From positions 8,743,432-8,807,431 of the forward strand of contig CP099840.1 of NCBI GenBank assembly GCA_030062745.1: a stretch of 64,000 nt of DNA. The letters run 5' to 3'. A program made the position numbers and the translations under genes. This document shows, one piece after another, positions 25,326 through 36,619 of the stretch. Under the pieces are notes generated by a model that worked only from the letters and a program-made list of their open reading frames with translations, was not told the origin of the DNA and made no database searches. Positions within the stretch are counted from its first letter, which is position 1, and each line of letters starts with the position of its first letter. This stretch comes from Capitulum mitella. Its lineage: Eukaryota; Arthropoda; Thecostraca; Pollicipedomorpha; Pollicipedidae.

Positions 25326-25584
25326 CATTACATGCAGTGGTTGAAATTGTTAGCTGTGTTAATATTGACAGTGGTTATGAGTTGCTCGTTAGTCCTTCAA
25401 TACGCGAATATTTTTTAAGGGTCCCCACTTCTTTAGAAATGAATCCTGCTCATTAACTTATTTTGCCGAAAGATATGCTATTTCGGCTTCACGTTTCAGT
25501 TTGTGTTTGAAGTGAGGAACAGTGGTTTGAGTATCAGCACAACGTTACTCATAAATAACGAGCTTTGCTTATGAGATTGTACGG

Positions 25585-26053
25585 ATTTTGATTCCTTCTA
25601 AGTCACTCGGGAAGAACCCAGTTTTGGCGGTTATTACAAAGTCCTTTTGATAACGTATTAGGACCTCAGCTTTGATGTCTGGCAAGTAGGCTGGTACTCG
25701 AGGGCATTTCCAATACAAATGAGCCAGGGTTTGAGACTCTTGTTGACAGAATGCAAAATTATCATCCTCTTTGGCATGAGTTATTTTGAAATATCTGTTA
25801 ATTGTTAGGATGCAATTTATAAGTTTCTAGTGGACAATTCTCACGCGGGTTGAATGTGCTGCGATTATTACTTCTACAAAGCTGTTCTCTTCGAAGCCTC
25901 CAATGTCTCTTATCCATTTCTCTTCCTGACGTTCGTTTACTCGATTTATTTTACTCCGTCTAGGTACTAAGTATGTGTCATAGGTTAAGCGTGAAAATTT
26001 AAGGTGGTTCATTACAAGATTTATTCCTAATGGCGTGATGGATTTTGCGACTT
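25585..26053 (-). pseudogene. LINE ORF2 C-terminal region
   Basis: It reads PLGINLVMNHLKFSRLTYDT and, after a break, KLINCILTINRYFKITHAKE, then SQTLAHLYWKCPRVPAYLPD. The C/TLxHLxWxCP pattern is typical of Tx1/L1 C-termini. It confirms that the LINE resumes left of the Tc1 copy. Confidence 0.75.
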
Positions 26054-26055
26054 TA

Positions 26056-27190
26056 CAGTGGCTGCAAAAAAAAATCTTGACATCCGCAAAAAATGAATGA
26101 AAACAAATAAATGTGTCCCAGGATGCCTTTTATTCCTAGAAAACCTCAACCAAGTAGCAGCACTCTCAGTACCTCACTCTCAGTACTTCGTCATGTCTCC
26201 TCTTACCTTCAGCACTTTCTTCAGTTGCTCGGGTATGAAATCAACCAGCTTCAAGCAGTAGTCCCTGTCCATGTTCACCCAGAGCTTGTTCAGCTCTTCC
26301 CGCAGATCTTCAACAGATGACGGTTGAGCTTCTTGAACCTTGTCCTTCATCTGGTTCCAGGCGTTCTCAGTCGGGTTAAGGTCGCGAGAGTTGCCTGGCC
26401 ATTCGAGGACGGGGATGCCGTGCTCCTCCAGCCACTTCTTCACCGCCTTCGTCCTGTGGGCCGGAGCCTAATCTCGCATGGACGTGTCGCATTCGTGGAT
26501 CTCCCAGAAGCCGAGCAGGTGGTCCTGTAGCAACTCGATGTAGTTGCTCCGCTTCATCGTAACGTCCTTCGGGAGGAAGTAGAAGCTCTTCGTGCACTCT
26601 CGCTGATCGTGTCCCAGACCATGACGCTGTCGGGGTGATTTACCGTCTTCACGGTGCAGCGCGGGATATGGATGCTGGCTTCCTCACCACCTTCGAGCCT
26701 CCTCGGACCAGCCGAAACGTGCTCTCGTCGGAGAACATGACTTTACGCCAGTCGTTCACCGTCCAGTGCTTGTATTTGTTGCAGAATTAGATCCATCCCC
26801 GCTTCATGGTCTTCGTCAGCAGCGGTTTCTTCGCGGCGCGGCGAGCAGGCAGGCCCAAGTCTTTCTGAAGCCGATGTTGAATGATCCTGACAAAGACGTT
26901 CTGAAGAAGATTTTGATGTTTTTCTTGATGATAACAAGAAAAACATCAAAAACGATGATTAATGGATTAGCCGTGACTTTGCGTTTGAGGATGGTGTCCG
27001 TCCTGCTGGAGGTCTTCCTGGGGCATGCTGACCTGCCTTTCTCTGCGGTGTCTTGCCAGGTGGCAGAATCGCCGCTGCCATTTTGAGGTCATATATCGTC
27101 TGCCTTGACATCTTCAATGCGGCCGCCATACGAAGAACGAGTGTGCCTACGTCTAACAGTATCAAGGCGCGAGATGTCTCCACATATGTT
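26056..27190 (-). mobile_element. degenerate Tc1-like DD34E transposon inserted in the LINE
   Basis: The left end is CAGTGGCTGCAAAAAAAAAT following TA at 26,054-26,055, a Tc1-type terminal repeat. The minus strand then encodes pieces of a Tc1 transposase. The N-terminal HTH is LRMAAALKMSRQTIYDLKMA. The middle reads YFLPKDVTMKRSNYIELLQD. The C-terminal catalytic block runs MRD-stop-APAHRTKAVKKW to RDLNPTENAWNQMKDKV. The spacing from that Asp to the Glu of NPTEN is 34 residues. Stops and frame shifts inactivate it, and the right terminal repeat was not found. Confidence 0.8.
26180..26443 (-). pseudogene. Tc1 transposase C-terminal part
   Basis: Continuous 87-codon frame beginning MKKWLEEHGIPVLEWPGNSR and containing the catalytic Glu in NPTENAW. 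A stop codon replaces the residue after the second catalytic Asp just upstream. Confidence 0.85.
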
Positions 27191-27239
27191 AGTTTCTTGC
27201 GTTTTAATTTGCTCTTTTTCGAACCCGTAATTTTGAACT

Positions 27240-27751
27240 ACTTTGGCGCGCATGATGCGGTCTGGGTTAGAACCCGACAAGAAAGAAAACAATAGACATT
27301 CGATTTGCTTAAAATTCTTTGGGGATGGGTTTGGTAACGCGGTGAGCAAATGAACTAATTTAGAAATGAGTAGAGACTTAATCACCGTAATTTTCCCTAG
27401 GGCGATGAGTTTTTTTCTACGCCGCTGAGTAATCCCCTTTTCTAAATATAGCAACTTTGGCTCGATGTTTGCGTTATGTTATCATTGTTGTTTGAGAATG
27501 CTACCCCTGAACTCTTTATTTGGTACACCCATTTAATACCGACGTTGTTCTCAACGTCGTTTTGATCTGCAACGCCAACTGGGAGGCATGAAGTTTCTTT
27601 TATGTTAAGTCTTAAACCAGAAAATGCGGAGAATGTATTCAATTCGTCCAGCGCGTCCTGCAAACATGCAGCTGAGCTATCAAGGGACAGGACTGTATCA
27701 TCAACATATTCCGATATTCGAACTTCATTGTTTCTGTTTACTGAATGCCGC
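27240..27751 (-). pseudogene. LINE reverse transcriptase, catalytic YVDD part and thumb
   Basis: The segment starts HSVNRNNEVRISEYVDDTVL, continues ALDELNTFSAFSGLRLNIKE, then in a shifted frame LGKITVIKSLLISKLVHLL and ends RAKVVQNY. YVDD is the RT active-site box. It is interrupted on the left by the Tc1-like element. Confidence 0.85.
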
Positions 27752-28452
27752 CTAACCCTGTTCCCGGCAGGGGGAGGGGGCCTAATCCGCCCCCTTGGGT
27801 TTTTTATTGTTTCCAAACAATATGAAATGCAAACAAGATCATTCCAAGTGATTCTAAGGTCATTGGAGGCCATTTAAGGTCAAAGATCGTAAGATGACCT
27901 AAAGAACATGTGACGATGACAGTTTCTCCTTTTTCATGCTCCTGGCACCGCCTGCGGTAACATTATACAAACATTGTAATGCGATTTGCACTTCTTCAGC
28001 GGAACTAGTAGTAGCAGAAGGAAGAACTAGTAGAGACTAAAAAGGTGTTTGAACTTTTTTGTTAATTCAATTTAAAAAAAAAAACTAATCCTCCTATTTT
28101 CGAAGCCCTGTGAACGCCTATGAATTTTCTCAAAATTTCAGGTATATGGAGCAACTGCAAAAGTCCCATCCACAACCTCTCGATTCATGCTAATTTCATC
28201 GAATTTGACCCATAAACAACAGAGTTATAACAAGTGCACAAATATCCCATTATGACTTTTCTGCTCCCTGTATCCACCCCTTTCAAAATTCTGAAAACTT
28301 CTTTTCAGAAAAATGTAGTTCACATCATGGCAAATAGATTGCCGTTTGCTGCGATTAAATCAGATGAGTAGTTCTCAAGATCTCAAGGAGGGCTGAATCC
28401 GTCCCCTGCCGGGAATCGGCGATACCGTCTAGCCCTCCGGAAATAGGGTTAA
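27752..28452 (-). mobile_element. TTAA family 3 non-autonomous element inside the LINE RT
   Basis: Terminal repeats TTAACCCTATTTCCGGAGGG (right, minus strand) and CTAACCCTGTTCCCGGCAGG (left) are inverted, with TTAA at 28,449-28,452 and a mutated CTAA at 27,752-27,755. Second-layer inverted blocks CCCGGCAGGGG lie further in. Deleting the element plus one TTAA rejoins the LINE frame exactly (SNLL to HSVNRNNEV), which proves the borders. It is homologous to 21,693-22,040. Confidence 0.85.
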
Positions 28453-29300
28453 GAGATTCGATTGCGTTATTTGGTTGACAAGAACGTTAACTGCCGGGTT
28501 AAAAAGATAACCCGAGACCGGGTCTCCCTGTCGTATATCGTATTTGAGGTACATTTTATCGCCTGTGTAGTCGTAGAGAATAATCCTCGAAAAGCGTTCG
28601 GTATTTAAATATAACAAACTTACCAAATTTCTGAAGTGTGGCCCAAAATAACAGTTGTATAGCACTCCGGAGGCAAATTCCCATGTAACGAGTCAAAGGC
28701 CACCTCGACATCAGCTGACGGGATCAGCCAAGACCTCTTTTTTAATGATAAGCTGTTTATGGCATGGAAATTAGTTGCGTGTTTCTCCAATATACTTTCC
28801 TTTGATATATGCCATTTGACAAGGGTTAACAGGCTGGCCTATGACTCGCTACAGTCTGGCCGCGATTGCGGCAGATATAATTTTGAAATCAATATTAAGC
28901 AATCATTGGGCGTCCTGCCTTTATGCCATCGGATGGCTTACCGGTTTTTGGTATCATTGTAATAACACCCTTTAATGTGGCTGGAGTGAAGTATCCGTCT
29001 GAGAACAGAAAACAAATGCTCTGTACAGGAAAGGTCCTAATTTGTTCCAGAAATACTTGGAAGAGCATGACGTGTAACCATTGGAACCGGGTGATTTGCC
29101 TTTTTTCATACTTTCCAGTGCTGCTGTCAGCTCTTCAAAGGACAATGGCTGACTTAGAAGTATACTCGGTGTTTAAAGATGTTGTGATGTTTTTGTTAAG
29201 AAAATCATTATGGGCTGGTGACATGAGGTGCATTTTGTATTATTTCTTTGATAAGTCCTCAGAAAAGGTTTCAAGTATTGAGCGAGTTCATGTTATTCTC
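28453..29300 (-). pseudogene. LINE reverse transcriptase, N-terminal half
   Basis: It contains the RT entry motif KGKSPGSNGYT, then DFKIISAAIAARL, QMAYIKGKYIGE and DIRQGDPVSGYLFNPAVNVL in several frames. The half is cut by the TTAA element inserted at 28,452. Confidence 0.85.
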
Positions 29301-29469
29301 TGTTGACCAACTTGAAGAACAGAAACCTATTTCCCCATTGCATTTCTTTTTTTCCAAACCAAGAAAGTATTTAGAGGCTTTTTCATCTGTAAATTGTTAA
29401 ATAAAAAGAAAAAAGGCTAAATAAAAAGTAATGAAAAGTAAATTGTTGTTGGTTGGAATTATGATGCCT

Positions 29470-29724
29470 TCATATATCTGTAAGATTATGCTTGCTACAA
29501 ACTGAAATAAATTTTTGCCTGGCGTTAACGTTGTTTTCGCGAACGTAACCTAAGATATCTTTTCCCGCATCCATAAAAAAGTTGAAATCTCCTCCAAGAA
29601 TAACGTGGTCACCATCGCAGTTGGTTAGAAGGTTGTCCAAACGAGCACAGAAAAGCGGCTCGTCACTATTCAGGCTATATAGAGATCCTAGCACATATGT
29701 ATCTGTACCAATTTTGCATCCCAA
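29470..29724 (-). pseudogene. LINE endonuclease fragment
   Basis: An APE-type endonuclease piece, SLYSLNSDEPLFCARLDNLL followed by GDHVILGGDFNFFMDAG. GGDFN is the conserved metal/DNA-binding motif of L1/Tx1 endonucleases. The N-terminal part to the right (to about 29,950) is more eroded. Confidence 0.85.
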
Positions 29725-29950
29725 GATAACGTAGTTTCCTTCATCACAAGTGAATTAAAAAAGAACGTCATGCTGGAGGTTCGTATGAATGTGAATAGAT
29801 GTTCTACTGTTGTTAGTGTAAAATGAATGATGATTTGCCTTTCCAAAAAGGATCGAAAAAGATTATTTTTTCTTTTGTTAAATGTGTCCCTTGGAGAAAG
29901 ACAATATCGCAATATCCTCATACCTTGATTTCTGAATTTCAGTCGATTAG

Positions 29951-32900
29951 GTACCTCTGGAATTCATGTACAGGTTCAGTATTCTGTTGAGTGCTCTCGC
30001 TCATTACACTATTCACACAACAAATTCCCTTTTACACTCTCGACGGCAGTGATCGTATATACAGCTAACTGGTGAATGGTCGCCTGTACATTTTCCTATT
30101 GATAACCTTGGACTTCGTCTTGCACTACAAATGAATAACTCTCCGAAAAATTTCCCACCACCATTGCCTCATCTGGAAGAAAATTTGTTATAAAGCCTCT
30201 GAGTGAGCTGTTTTGTAACTGGACAATGTGATGGCGATGACAAAGTTTAACAAAGTAAAATAAGCTTCAGCGTTTGATAGAACGTAGATGAACTCATCCA
30301 CTCGCTGACGAATCGATACATTGTCCTGCCATTGTTCACCCCCGGCATGTATTCTACCTCAACTACTTCATACAGCTGTTTCATACCAGAAAAATATGTC
30401 CTTAAAACAGATCAGCCAGGGCTTTTTTTCGCATTTTCCTAGAATGAAAATTAAATGTATGTAGCACACTGTTCTTACGATACTCTCAGTTGCTGTTGGA
30501 TCGGTATTAATTGCTCTCATCGAGAGTTTAGTATAATGATGATTTAGTATAATAATGATCCACACAGACAGAGCGTGTGCCGCCACCACCAACCAGTACA
30601 AATTATTGAGTCCTCAAACTAGCGAATGTTGAAAATCTTACGGGTGCTGCTGCTTTATCATTATATTGTTGGCATTTTTTTTCCGAGATTTCATAGCATC
30701 AGCCATTTTCGATGGTGATGTTTTTCACCGTCTTGACTCAGCACACTCACATCTTTTCTCCAGAACAAAGCCTACTGATGTCTCGCTCGCAAAATTTCCG
30801 TACAATTTAAAACATGCTGAGTCAGATGTACCAACAGTGATCGATGACGAAGTGTGCCATGTTGCCTGTATCCGTGAAATTCGGCGCAATCTAATATTGT
30901 CTCAAAAATATGCAACACAAATGTACTGCAACTGTGTTCACCATTGTTGTTTGGACCTGTTCACAGAGCAGCAATCTTCTGGACGCGATAAGTAATCAGC
31001 CCGGCCACAGAGCGTACGCCGACGACGCAGGCCAACGCCCGCAAAGCTCGACACGGCCTGCTTCAGAGCTATTTAACACCATGTTGCTACCAATTTCCCA
31101 CTATATTTATTTGCGATTCCGGGCTAGAACTGCATGTAGATGACGAATTTCGAGGCTTGAAGAAAGCCAACTGATACCATTTTTTATACATCACAATCGT
31201 TTATGTTGATTATGCAAAACAGAACCGATCTATATTTGGATTGGCTGGCCGGGCACAGCATGTACCTCGTATGGGGGTTCGGCGTTTGGTGGGGACAACG
31301 CTCTCGTGTACGGGACGAGGACCCCCGCCATTTCCCAGGCTGTCACTCATCACAGTCCAACCTCGGAAACCGGAGAGCACGTAAACAACTAGACGTTTCG
31401 CGTTTGGGCTACCTTCTACAGCAGCGTATCTAAAGCCCGGTTCGCATCGACATTACGGCCGCCGGTTGCCAGGAAGCGAAAGAGATTTTTTCCTAGATAT
31501 TGTCACTGTTCCGATGACCGGCGCCAGCCGCGGTGTGAACTGGGCCGGTGACTGGTGGCCGGGGACCGGTGGGAAGCTGAGCGCCACTCACCTTATTGGA
31601 GACGGCCAGCGGTCATGCATAGAACATAGGGGGAGGGGGATAGGTCCGACCACGGGGTAATGCTGGCCGTGCCTTTACCGTCATGGCCTATTTTAACACG
31701 TTAATTGAGGGGGTTCCCCACCAGTGGCCGCCAGACCTCCCCCCAGTACACAGCGAAATCCCTCCCCCCCAGTGAAAACGTTGCTTCGCCAGCGGCTCAC
31801 GCCCGACCAGGTCTTTGACACGCTTCAGGCAGAGACTATGAGTAGCACGTATGTATGATGAGGCAACTATTCGTGAACAAAGATGCAAACGGAAAATTAG
31901 CGCACAGATGTTTTGCTTTTTTTGGAGAAAAACGTCAGACGGGTTGCAAATTCCGTCAGGTGGAACCTGACTGACGTAGTTAATTGCCAAGACTAGGAAA
32001 GGGTAATATATATGATATACTACATAGGATAACCAAGAAGTGCTCTTCGTACTTGTGACGATTTTGCTGGATTCCGTTCTGATTGATTCGATTTCATGAA
32101 CTGCTGCGATCGCAAGCGAAGTAAAAACAGATCGCGCAAAAATACGGCAAATCCGGCTGTTGGGCCCATCACATATATAAATGGTAGTCGATGGCCTTTG
32201 GTCGGCTCGCCCCCACCCATGCAACCCATCACGCTACCCCATTAGGCCCCCATGCACGGGCGCACAACCATTTCTCGGACTTACCGGCCGCTTTTCTGAC
32301 CGTTTGTCACGCCGTACGAATTTTGCATTCGAATCAAATTTCGGACGAAAAGCTGATCGAACTGACCCCGAGACTGCCCTAGGATTGCATTGCACACTTC
32401 ATTACCAACTATCGGGTTCTGTTTATTGAGCCAAACGTCGGCAGTCTGGTCTTATAAATATTCCGACGCCGTCACCTCAGCATCGTTCGACTATCTCGCT
32501 GCGCGCTTCACTCTAATTCCTGTTGAACGGCTGATCAGGCTGCTCACAGTGCCATGTTACAATAGCCCTGCAAGCTTCAATGGAAACAGACTGCCCTAGG
32601 CCGACTGGTCTGCCCGTATATATTCGCACTTCGCGCTCGGACGCGCGCTCGCTAGCTCAGTGCCTCAATCCGTCTGTTTCAAAGACCATGTAAAAGAGCA
32701 CAGTGCGCTTCAATCAGACGATTTTCCACAGCTACTATCAACCAATATCCTTTCATGCGGCGACCTGGAACGAGAAGCAGCCACTGCCGCATCCGTGCTC
32801 TGTTTCCGCATTCCTAGATTCCCAGGCTGAACAGGTGCAAAATGTTTATACGTATTCCACCTTCGTCAATCTTCACAGCATCAGTCTCCGTGAGCTTCGC

Positions 32901-33097
32901 CGCACTCTGCCTATCCCTATCGGTTTCAGCAAGTCTTCCTCGGTGTCCCTGGATCTCCATCCGTTTCAGTTGCTATCCTTCGATCTTGCCAGATCTCCAT
33001 TAGTCTCTGCTGGTCTCCTTCATTCTCCTTCAGCCCACTAATCTTTCGGTCTCTCTAAATATCGTTTGATGTCCGTCGATGATCTTAATCTTGAACA
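29951..33097. other. no gene recognised
   Basis: AT-rich to 31,000, then patches of higher GC at 31,440-31,660. Open frames (for example 30,666-30,995) have no recognisable domain or splice context. Confidence 0.4.
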
Positions 33098-33332
33098 TGT
33101 GATACCATGTTTTCCGAAGACGTTACAGGGCGCTGGACACTTTTGGGCATATGACCACATGACCTGTCCTAGGTCAAAGAACTGACTCGACCTCAGTTCA
33201 AAACTTTGGTGCAAACTGTAAAAAGATCAAGCAAGTACCAAAATGTTGTGGCGCTGCGTTTGTTCATTCTCTCGCAATCTTTGGAAAATCTCGGAGGGGT
33301 GACCAACCTCCCCCCAGTAGAGGCCGGGTTAA
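33098..33332 (-). mobile_element. TTAA family 1 element, truncated copy E
   Basis: It matches the end segment of copy C (43,845-44,065) in the same orientation: GGGCGCT, CCTAGGTCA with flanking half-sites, CTCTCGCA, then the C-run, CAGTAG, GGGTTAA border. Only the last 235 bases remain. Confidence 0.75.
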
Positions 33333-34812
33333 TGTTGATCTCTGTTGGTTGGCTGTTGGTTTTTGGTTCCGTTTCATGAAGGTTGATGCTGAAAACCGCA
33401 TCGGATGTAGAACACATATTCCAAGGCGGATCCAGACATTGCGCTAAGGGGGGGGGGCGCGCAAACCCCATTTGCGCAACGTTTACCACCCCATATATTT
33501 ATTTCTCCAGGGATTTCGGCCACCTTATTTTGCTACTGTAAAAAATCGACATGTATTCAAAAATGTATCGAAAAAATACATTTTTTCCATCCGAAAAGGT
33601 GGGAAGCGACATGTTGGTCCTCTATTCCAACGAAAAGGCGGCGGGGCATGGTACTGATGTCCCCCCTCCCTTGATCCGCCAGTGTACATACTGAAGGTCC
33701 AACGTATGCCGAAGTAGTTAACATATTATGACACCAGCGACAGCGCCACGTAGTTATCTCAGGACGATCGGCGGCATTTTTTAGTATTTCTTCCCATCCC
33801 TGCCACAAGAAAAATGCTGCATTTTCTCGATCACCGTGGAAGGAATAGCTTGTAATCTATCGCACGAACGTAAATTTCATGTAAATTTCTGCTGCATGAG
33901 ACCATTGCTAAAGTAATCAACAAATCTGAAACTGATTTAATATTTCGCAACAGACTGATTCACGGTTTCACAGCACAATGGTTTAGTCTTGAAGCAATGT
34001 GAACATTACAGTGGGAAAACCTCAAAATACACCATTATTGTACCTATATACGACTAATTCCCGGCTTCATCTGCTGAGAAAATGCAAGGCAAATGCTGCA
34101 GGGGCAAGAGCAATCAGCTGCTGGGCAAACGCGAGCTAGTTCTAAACGTAACACGTGTCTTTGTAGGTTTTAAAAAAATATCGCCATGTTTACAGCGGCA
34201 TTGCGATATCAGAACAAGATTACGGAAAAAGGACTATTAAAACAGACTAAAATATAGTTTCGTTCTGATGGAAGTCCATTCTCATACATATCCGGACTTA
34301 TTTCTTTGCAGTCCATGGTTTTCAAAGGGCGGGCGGGACCTTTATCTTTAGAAATCAGACATTTTTGCTCAGTTAGGAGGGCCTTGGTGTGTGAATGTTG
34401 GGGAGGGGATGGGGCGAAGAAGAACCATTTTGGGGTTAATTCCTTCCAAGCAACGCCCATCTGGTCAAAGTTAAATTAAAATATTTAGGGCGGCTGCAAT
34501 CCCCCTTTCCCTTCCCCCCCGCTCCCCGTTCCCAATCCCAACTCCCCGTCCCTGCGCATACACTAACGTACAACGATCCCCTTGTAACGTTGTCACGACA
34601 TTGTTGTGACGACATATATAGAAATTAGGAGTCTAGGTTTATACGTCTGTGATGGCGCAACTCCACAACTTTCTCGGCACGAACAATACGTCGTCCACTG
34701 ACGCTGTGACGTCCGATTCATAGCTGGAAGTTGGCAGGGCGTAACTAACGTGTTCCCACTCGACCCTACATCCGATTGGCATCATTTAATTGGCCCATTG
34801 CGAGAAAACCGT
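33333..34812. other. no gene recognised; C-rich tract at about 34,500-34,555
   Basis: The C-rich tract has at least four C-runs and could form a G-quadruplex on the minus strand. Nothing else is supported. Confidence 0.45.
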
Positions 34813-35018
34813 GATCCCCTAATCCCCTGCGTTAGGACTTTTTTGGGTCAAATGATCCCGACCCCCAGTCCCCCGAATCTCAAGCCATGCCACGGGCCAC
34901 GAGCTGCGGGGTAAACGTTATTCGTCCCGTCTGCCCCGTCCCGACATTCTCGGAAATGTTTCGTCCCCCGTCCATCGTCGCCGATCTGCCGCCAACCCTG
35001 GGGGATTAGGGGATTTTC
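34813..35018. repeat. MITE-like inverted repeat, about 205 bp
   Basis: GATCCCCTAATCCCC at the left is mirrored by GGGGGATTAGGGGATT at the right. The interior has short C-rich repeats. No target duplication could be fixed. Confidence 0.5.
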
Positions 35019-35670
35019 AATCGCCTGTCCAAGCCATAAGCTGGCATATTTTCACGAACTATGACATCATTTGCATTGACAGGTCAGGAACGTAGGGAGG
35101 TTAAAAAGAAATTGACGGTGCGGGGTCAATACGCCTTTTCGCACAGGGTTGCCACGCGCAGCGGAAGGGGATTTTGCACTAATGCGCACTGAAAGGGGGT
35201 CTGAAAGTGCCCCCCTCCAGTCTCGGCAACGGAAAGAGCTAGACATGACATTTTATGGGCAGGGTGGGGCTATAACGATTTACATTGTGCGCAATTTTCA
35301 TGACCCTAGGTTGGTATCTTCAAGGTCAAATGGGGTCGAAAACGTCAACTCTGAACACTTTGTTGGCCCGTACAGGCCATTCCGTCCAACTTTTCGAACG
35401 AAACGGAAAAAGGGTGTTTGTTTGAGCGTTAAAACGTGGAATTCAACAATTTCCTTTCATTTGGCGCCTTTACTGAGGATTTCTGGCCGAGGTCATGCCA
35501 GGTCATTGACCTATGGTGTCATTTTTCATCTTTAGCAGATCAGATTTCGAGCAACACGGGACAGTTTGAGAGTAAATGAGGGCGCAACATGTGTCTTTTG
35601 GCTTTCAGTCTTTCAGTCTTTCAGTGAAGGTAGCCAACATCGGTACATTTGGTCACTTAGCGTTTATATT

Positions 35671-35672
<2 letters not shown>
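35019..35672. other. no gene recognised
   Basis: One 128-codon frame (35,149-35,535 plus) has no recognisable domain. A CAGGTCATTGACC motif at about 35,500 recalls the TTAA families. Confidence 0.35.

Positions 35673-35732
<60 letters not shown>
35673..35732. repeat. (TA)n microsatellite at a pogo insertion site
   Basis: About 30 TA repeats. The pogo element begins directly after the last TA. Confidence 0.9.
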
Positions 35733-35735
<3 letters not shown>

Positions 35736-35753
35736 GAGAGTGGGGTAAAGCGC
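35733..35753 (+). repeat. pogo left terminal inverted repeat
   Basis: GGGGAGAGTGGGGTAAAGCG, pairing with the right end at 39,238-39,258. Confidence 0.85.
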
Positions 35754-36619
35754 ACACCGTAAGGAAAAACGGCAATATCATATGTGGTCGCAATGCCGCA
35801 AAGGAATGAAGGGTATGGTAAGAAGCTCTGATAAATTGACTAGCTGCTGTGAAACACCTGTTTTGAAGGAATGATTCTAAAATAGATTAAAATCGTTTTT
35901 TCCAAAGCGGCTTAAAATGACGCTTTCCCCCTGTATGGGATAAAGCGCCCACTGGTGTGGGGCAAAATACCCCCAACCAAAGCTCTGCCATAACCGCGAG
36001 ATTCTGTACCTTACCCCGATATTATTTCTTCAAAAGGATGAATGAGCAGTCACCATCTGTGTTGTTATTCCAAGCACACGTTTGCCAGCAAAACCAAGGA
36101 ATTATGAACCCGATGCGTAAGCAGTAGCACATCAGCAACTCTAGCCATCTCAAAACGGAGAGCTCACCTAACTTGGACCTCTTCGATATCGAAAGCCAGA
36201 GAATTTAGCTCCGGTTTTATTCTGATTGACAAAATTCACTATTATCGACGCCGCTTTGGCAACACGAGAATGACAAACTTGGTCTGTGTTGGCAAAATTG
36301 CATGCCTTAAGTCATCCAAACGTAACAGTGTGTATTCTTTGACAAAAGGTCTATCAGTAGGCATTTCTTGCAAAGTAAACTTGCTAGAATACATATACGC
36401 ACGTAGAAACAAGACCTGTACCCTCCACCTGCAGAAACGGAATGCCCAAAGGCTCTTCGCTCGCTACAACCTGCGAGGACATGAACTCAATATCGCGTTC
36501 CTCAGAAATGTGACAACGTATCTACCAAACAGAATCGTGGCTTCCCACTGCCATCCGCCAGTCTATAATCATATGTCACCGAAGAAGGACTGTCATATAG
36601 AACGAAGAAATGTTAAGTT

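Larger units (their letters stand above)
25560..29950 (-). mobile_element. decayed Tx1/L1-type LINE with two nested insertions
   Basis: Read on the minus strand from right to left, the pieces occur in LINE order. The endonuclease fragment (29,470-29,724) has VILGGDFN. The RT start (about 28,990-29,150) has SFEELTAALESMKKGKSPGS. A further RT part has DFKIISAAIAARL and PCQMAYIKGKYIGE. Next come DIRQGDPVSGYLF (28,429-28,665) and the catalytic YVDD motif (27,715-27,730). The thumb (27,240-27,454) has GKITVIKSLLISKLVHLLT. The C-terminal zinc-knuckle-like HLYWKCP lies at about 25,720. Stops and frame shifts break all parts, so it is inactive. The Tc1 copy and TTAA family 3 element inside it are listed separately. 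Confidence 0.85.

Noticed and set aside
25020-25456. Frames of Thr/His or Cys/Val repeats
   Set aside because: Translation of the GT/GCGT microsatellite.
32645-32690. GCTAGCTCAGTGCC, similar to a tRNA A box
   Set aside because: No B box, anticodon arm or acceptor stem can be folded nearby.
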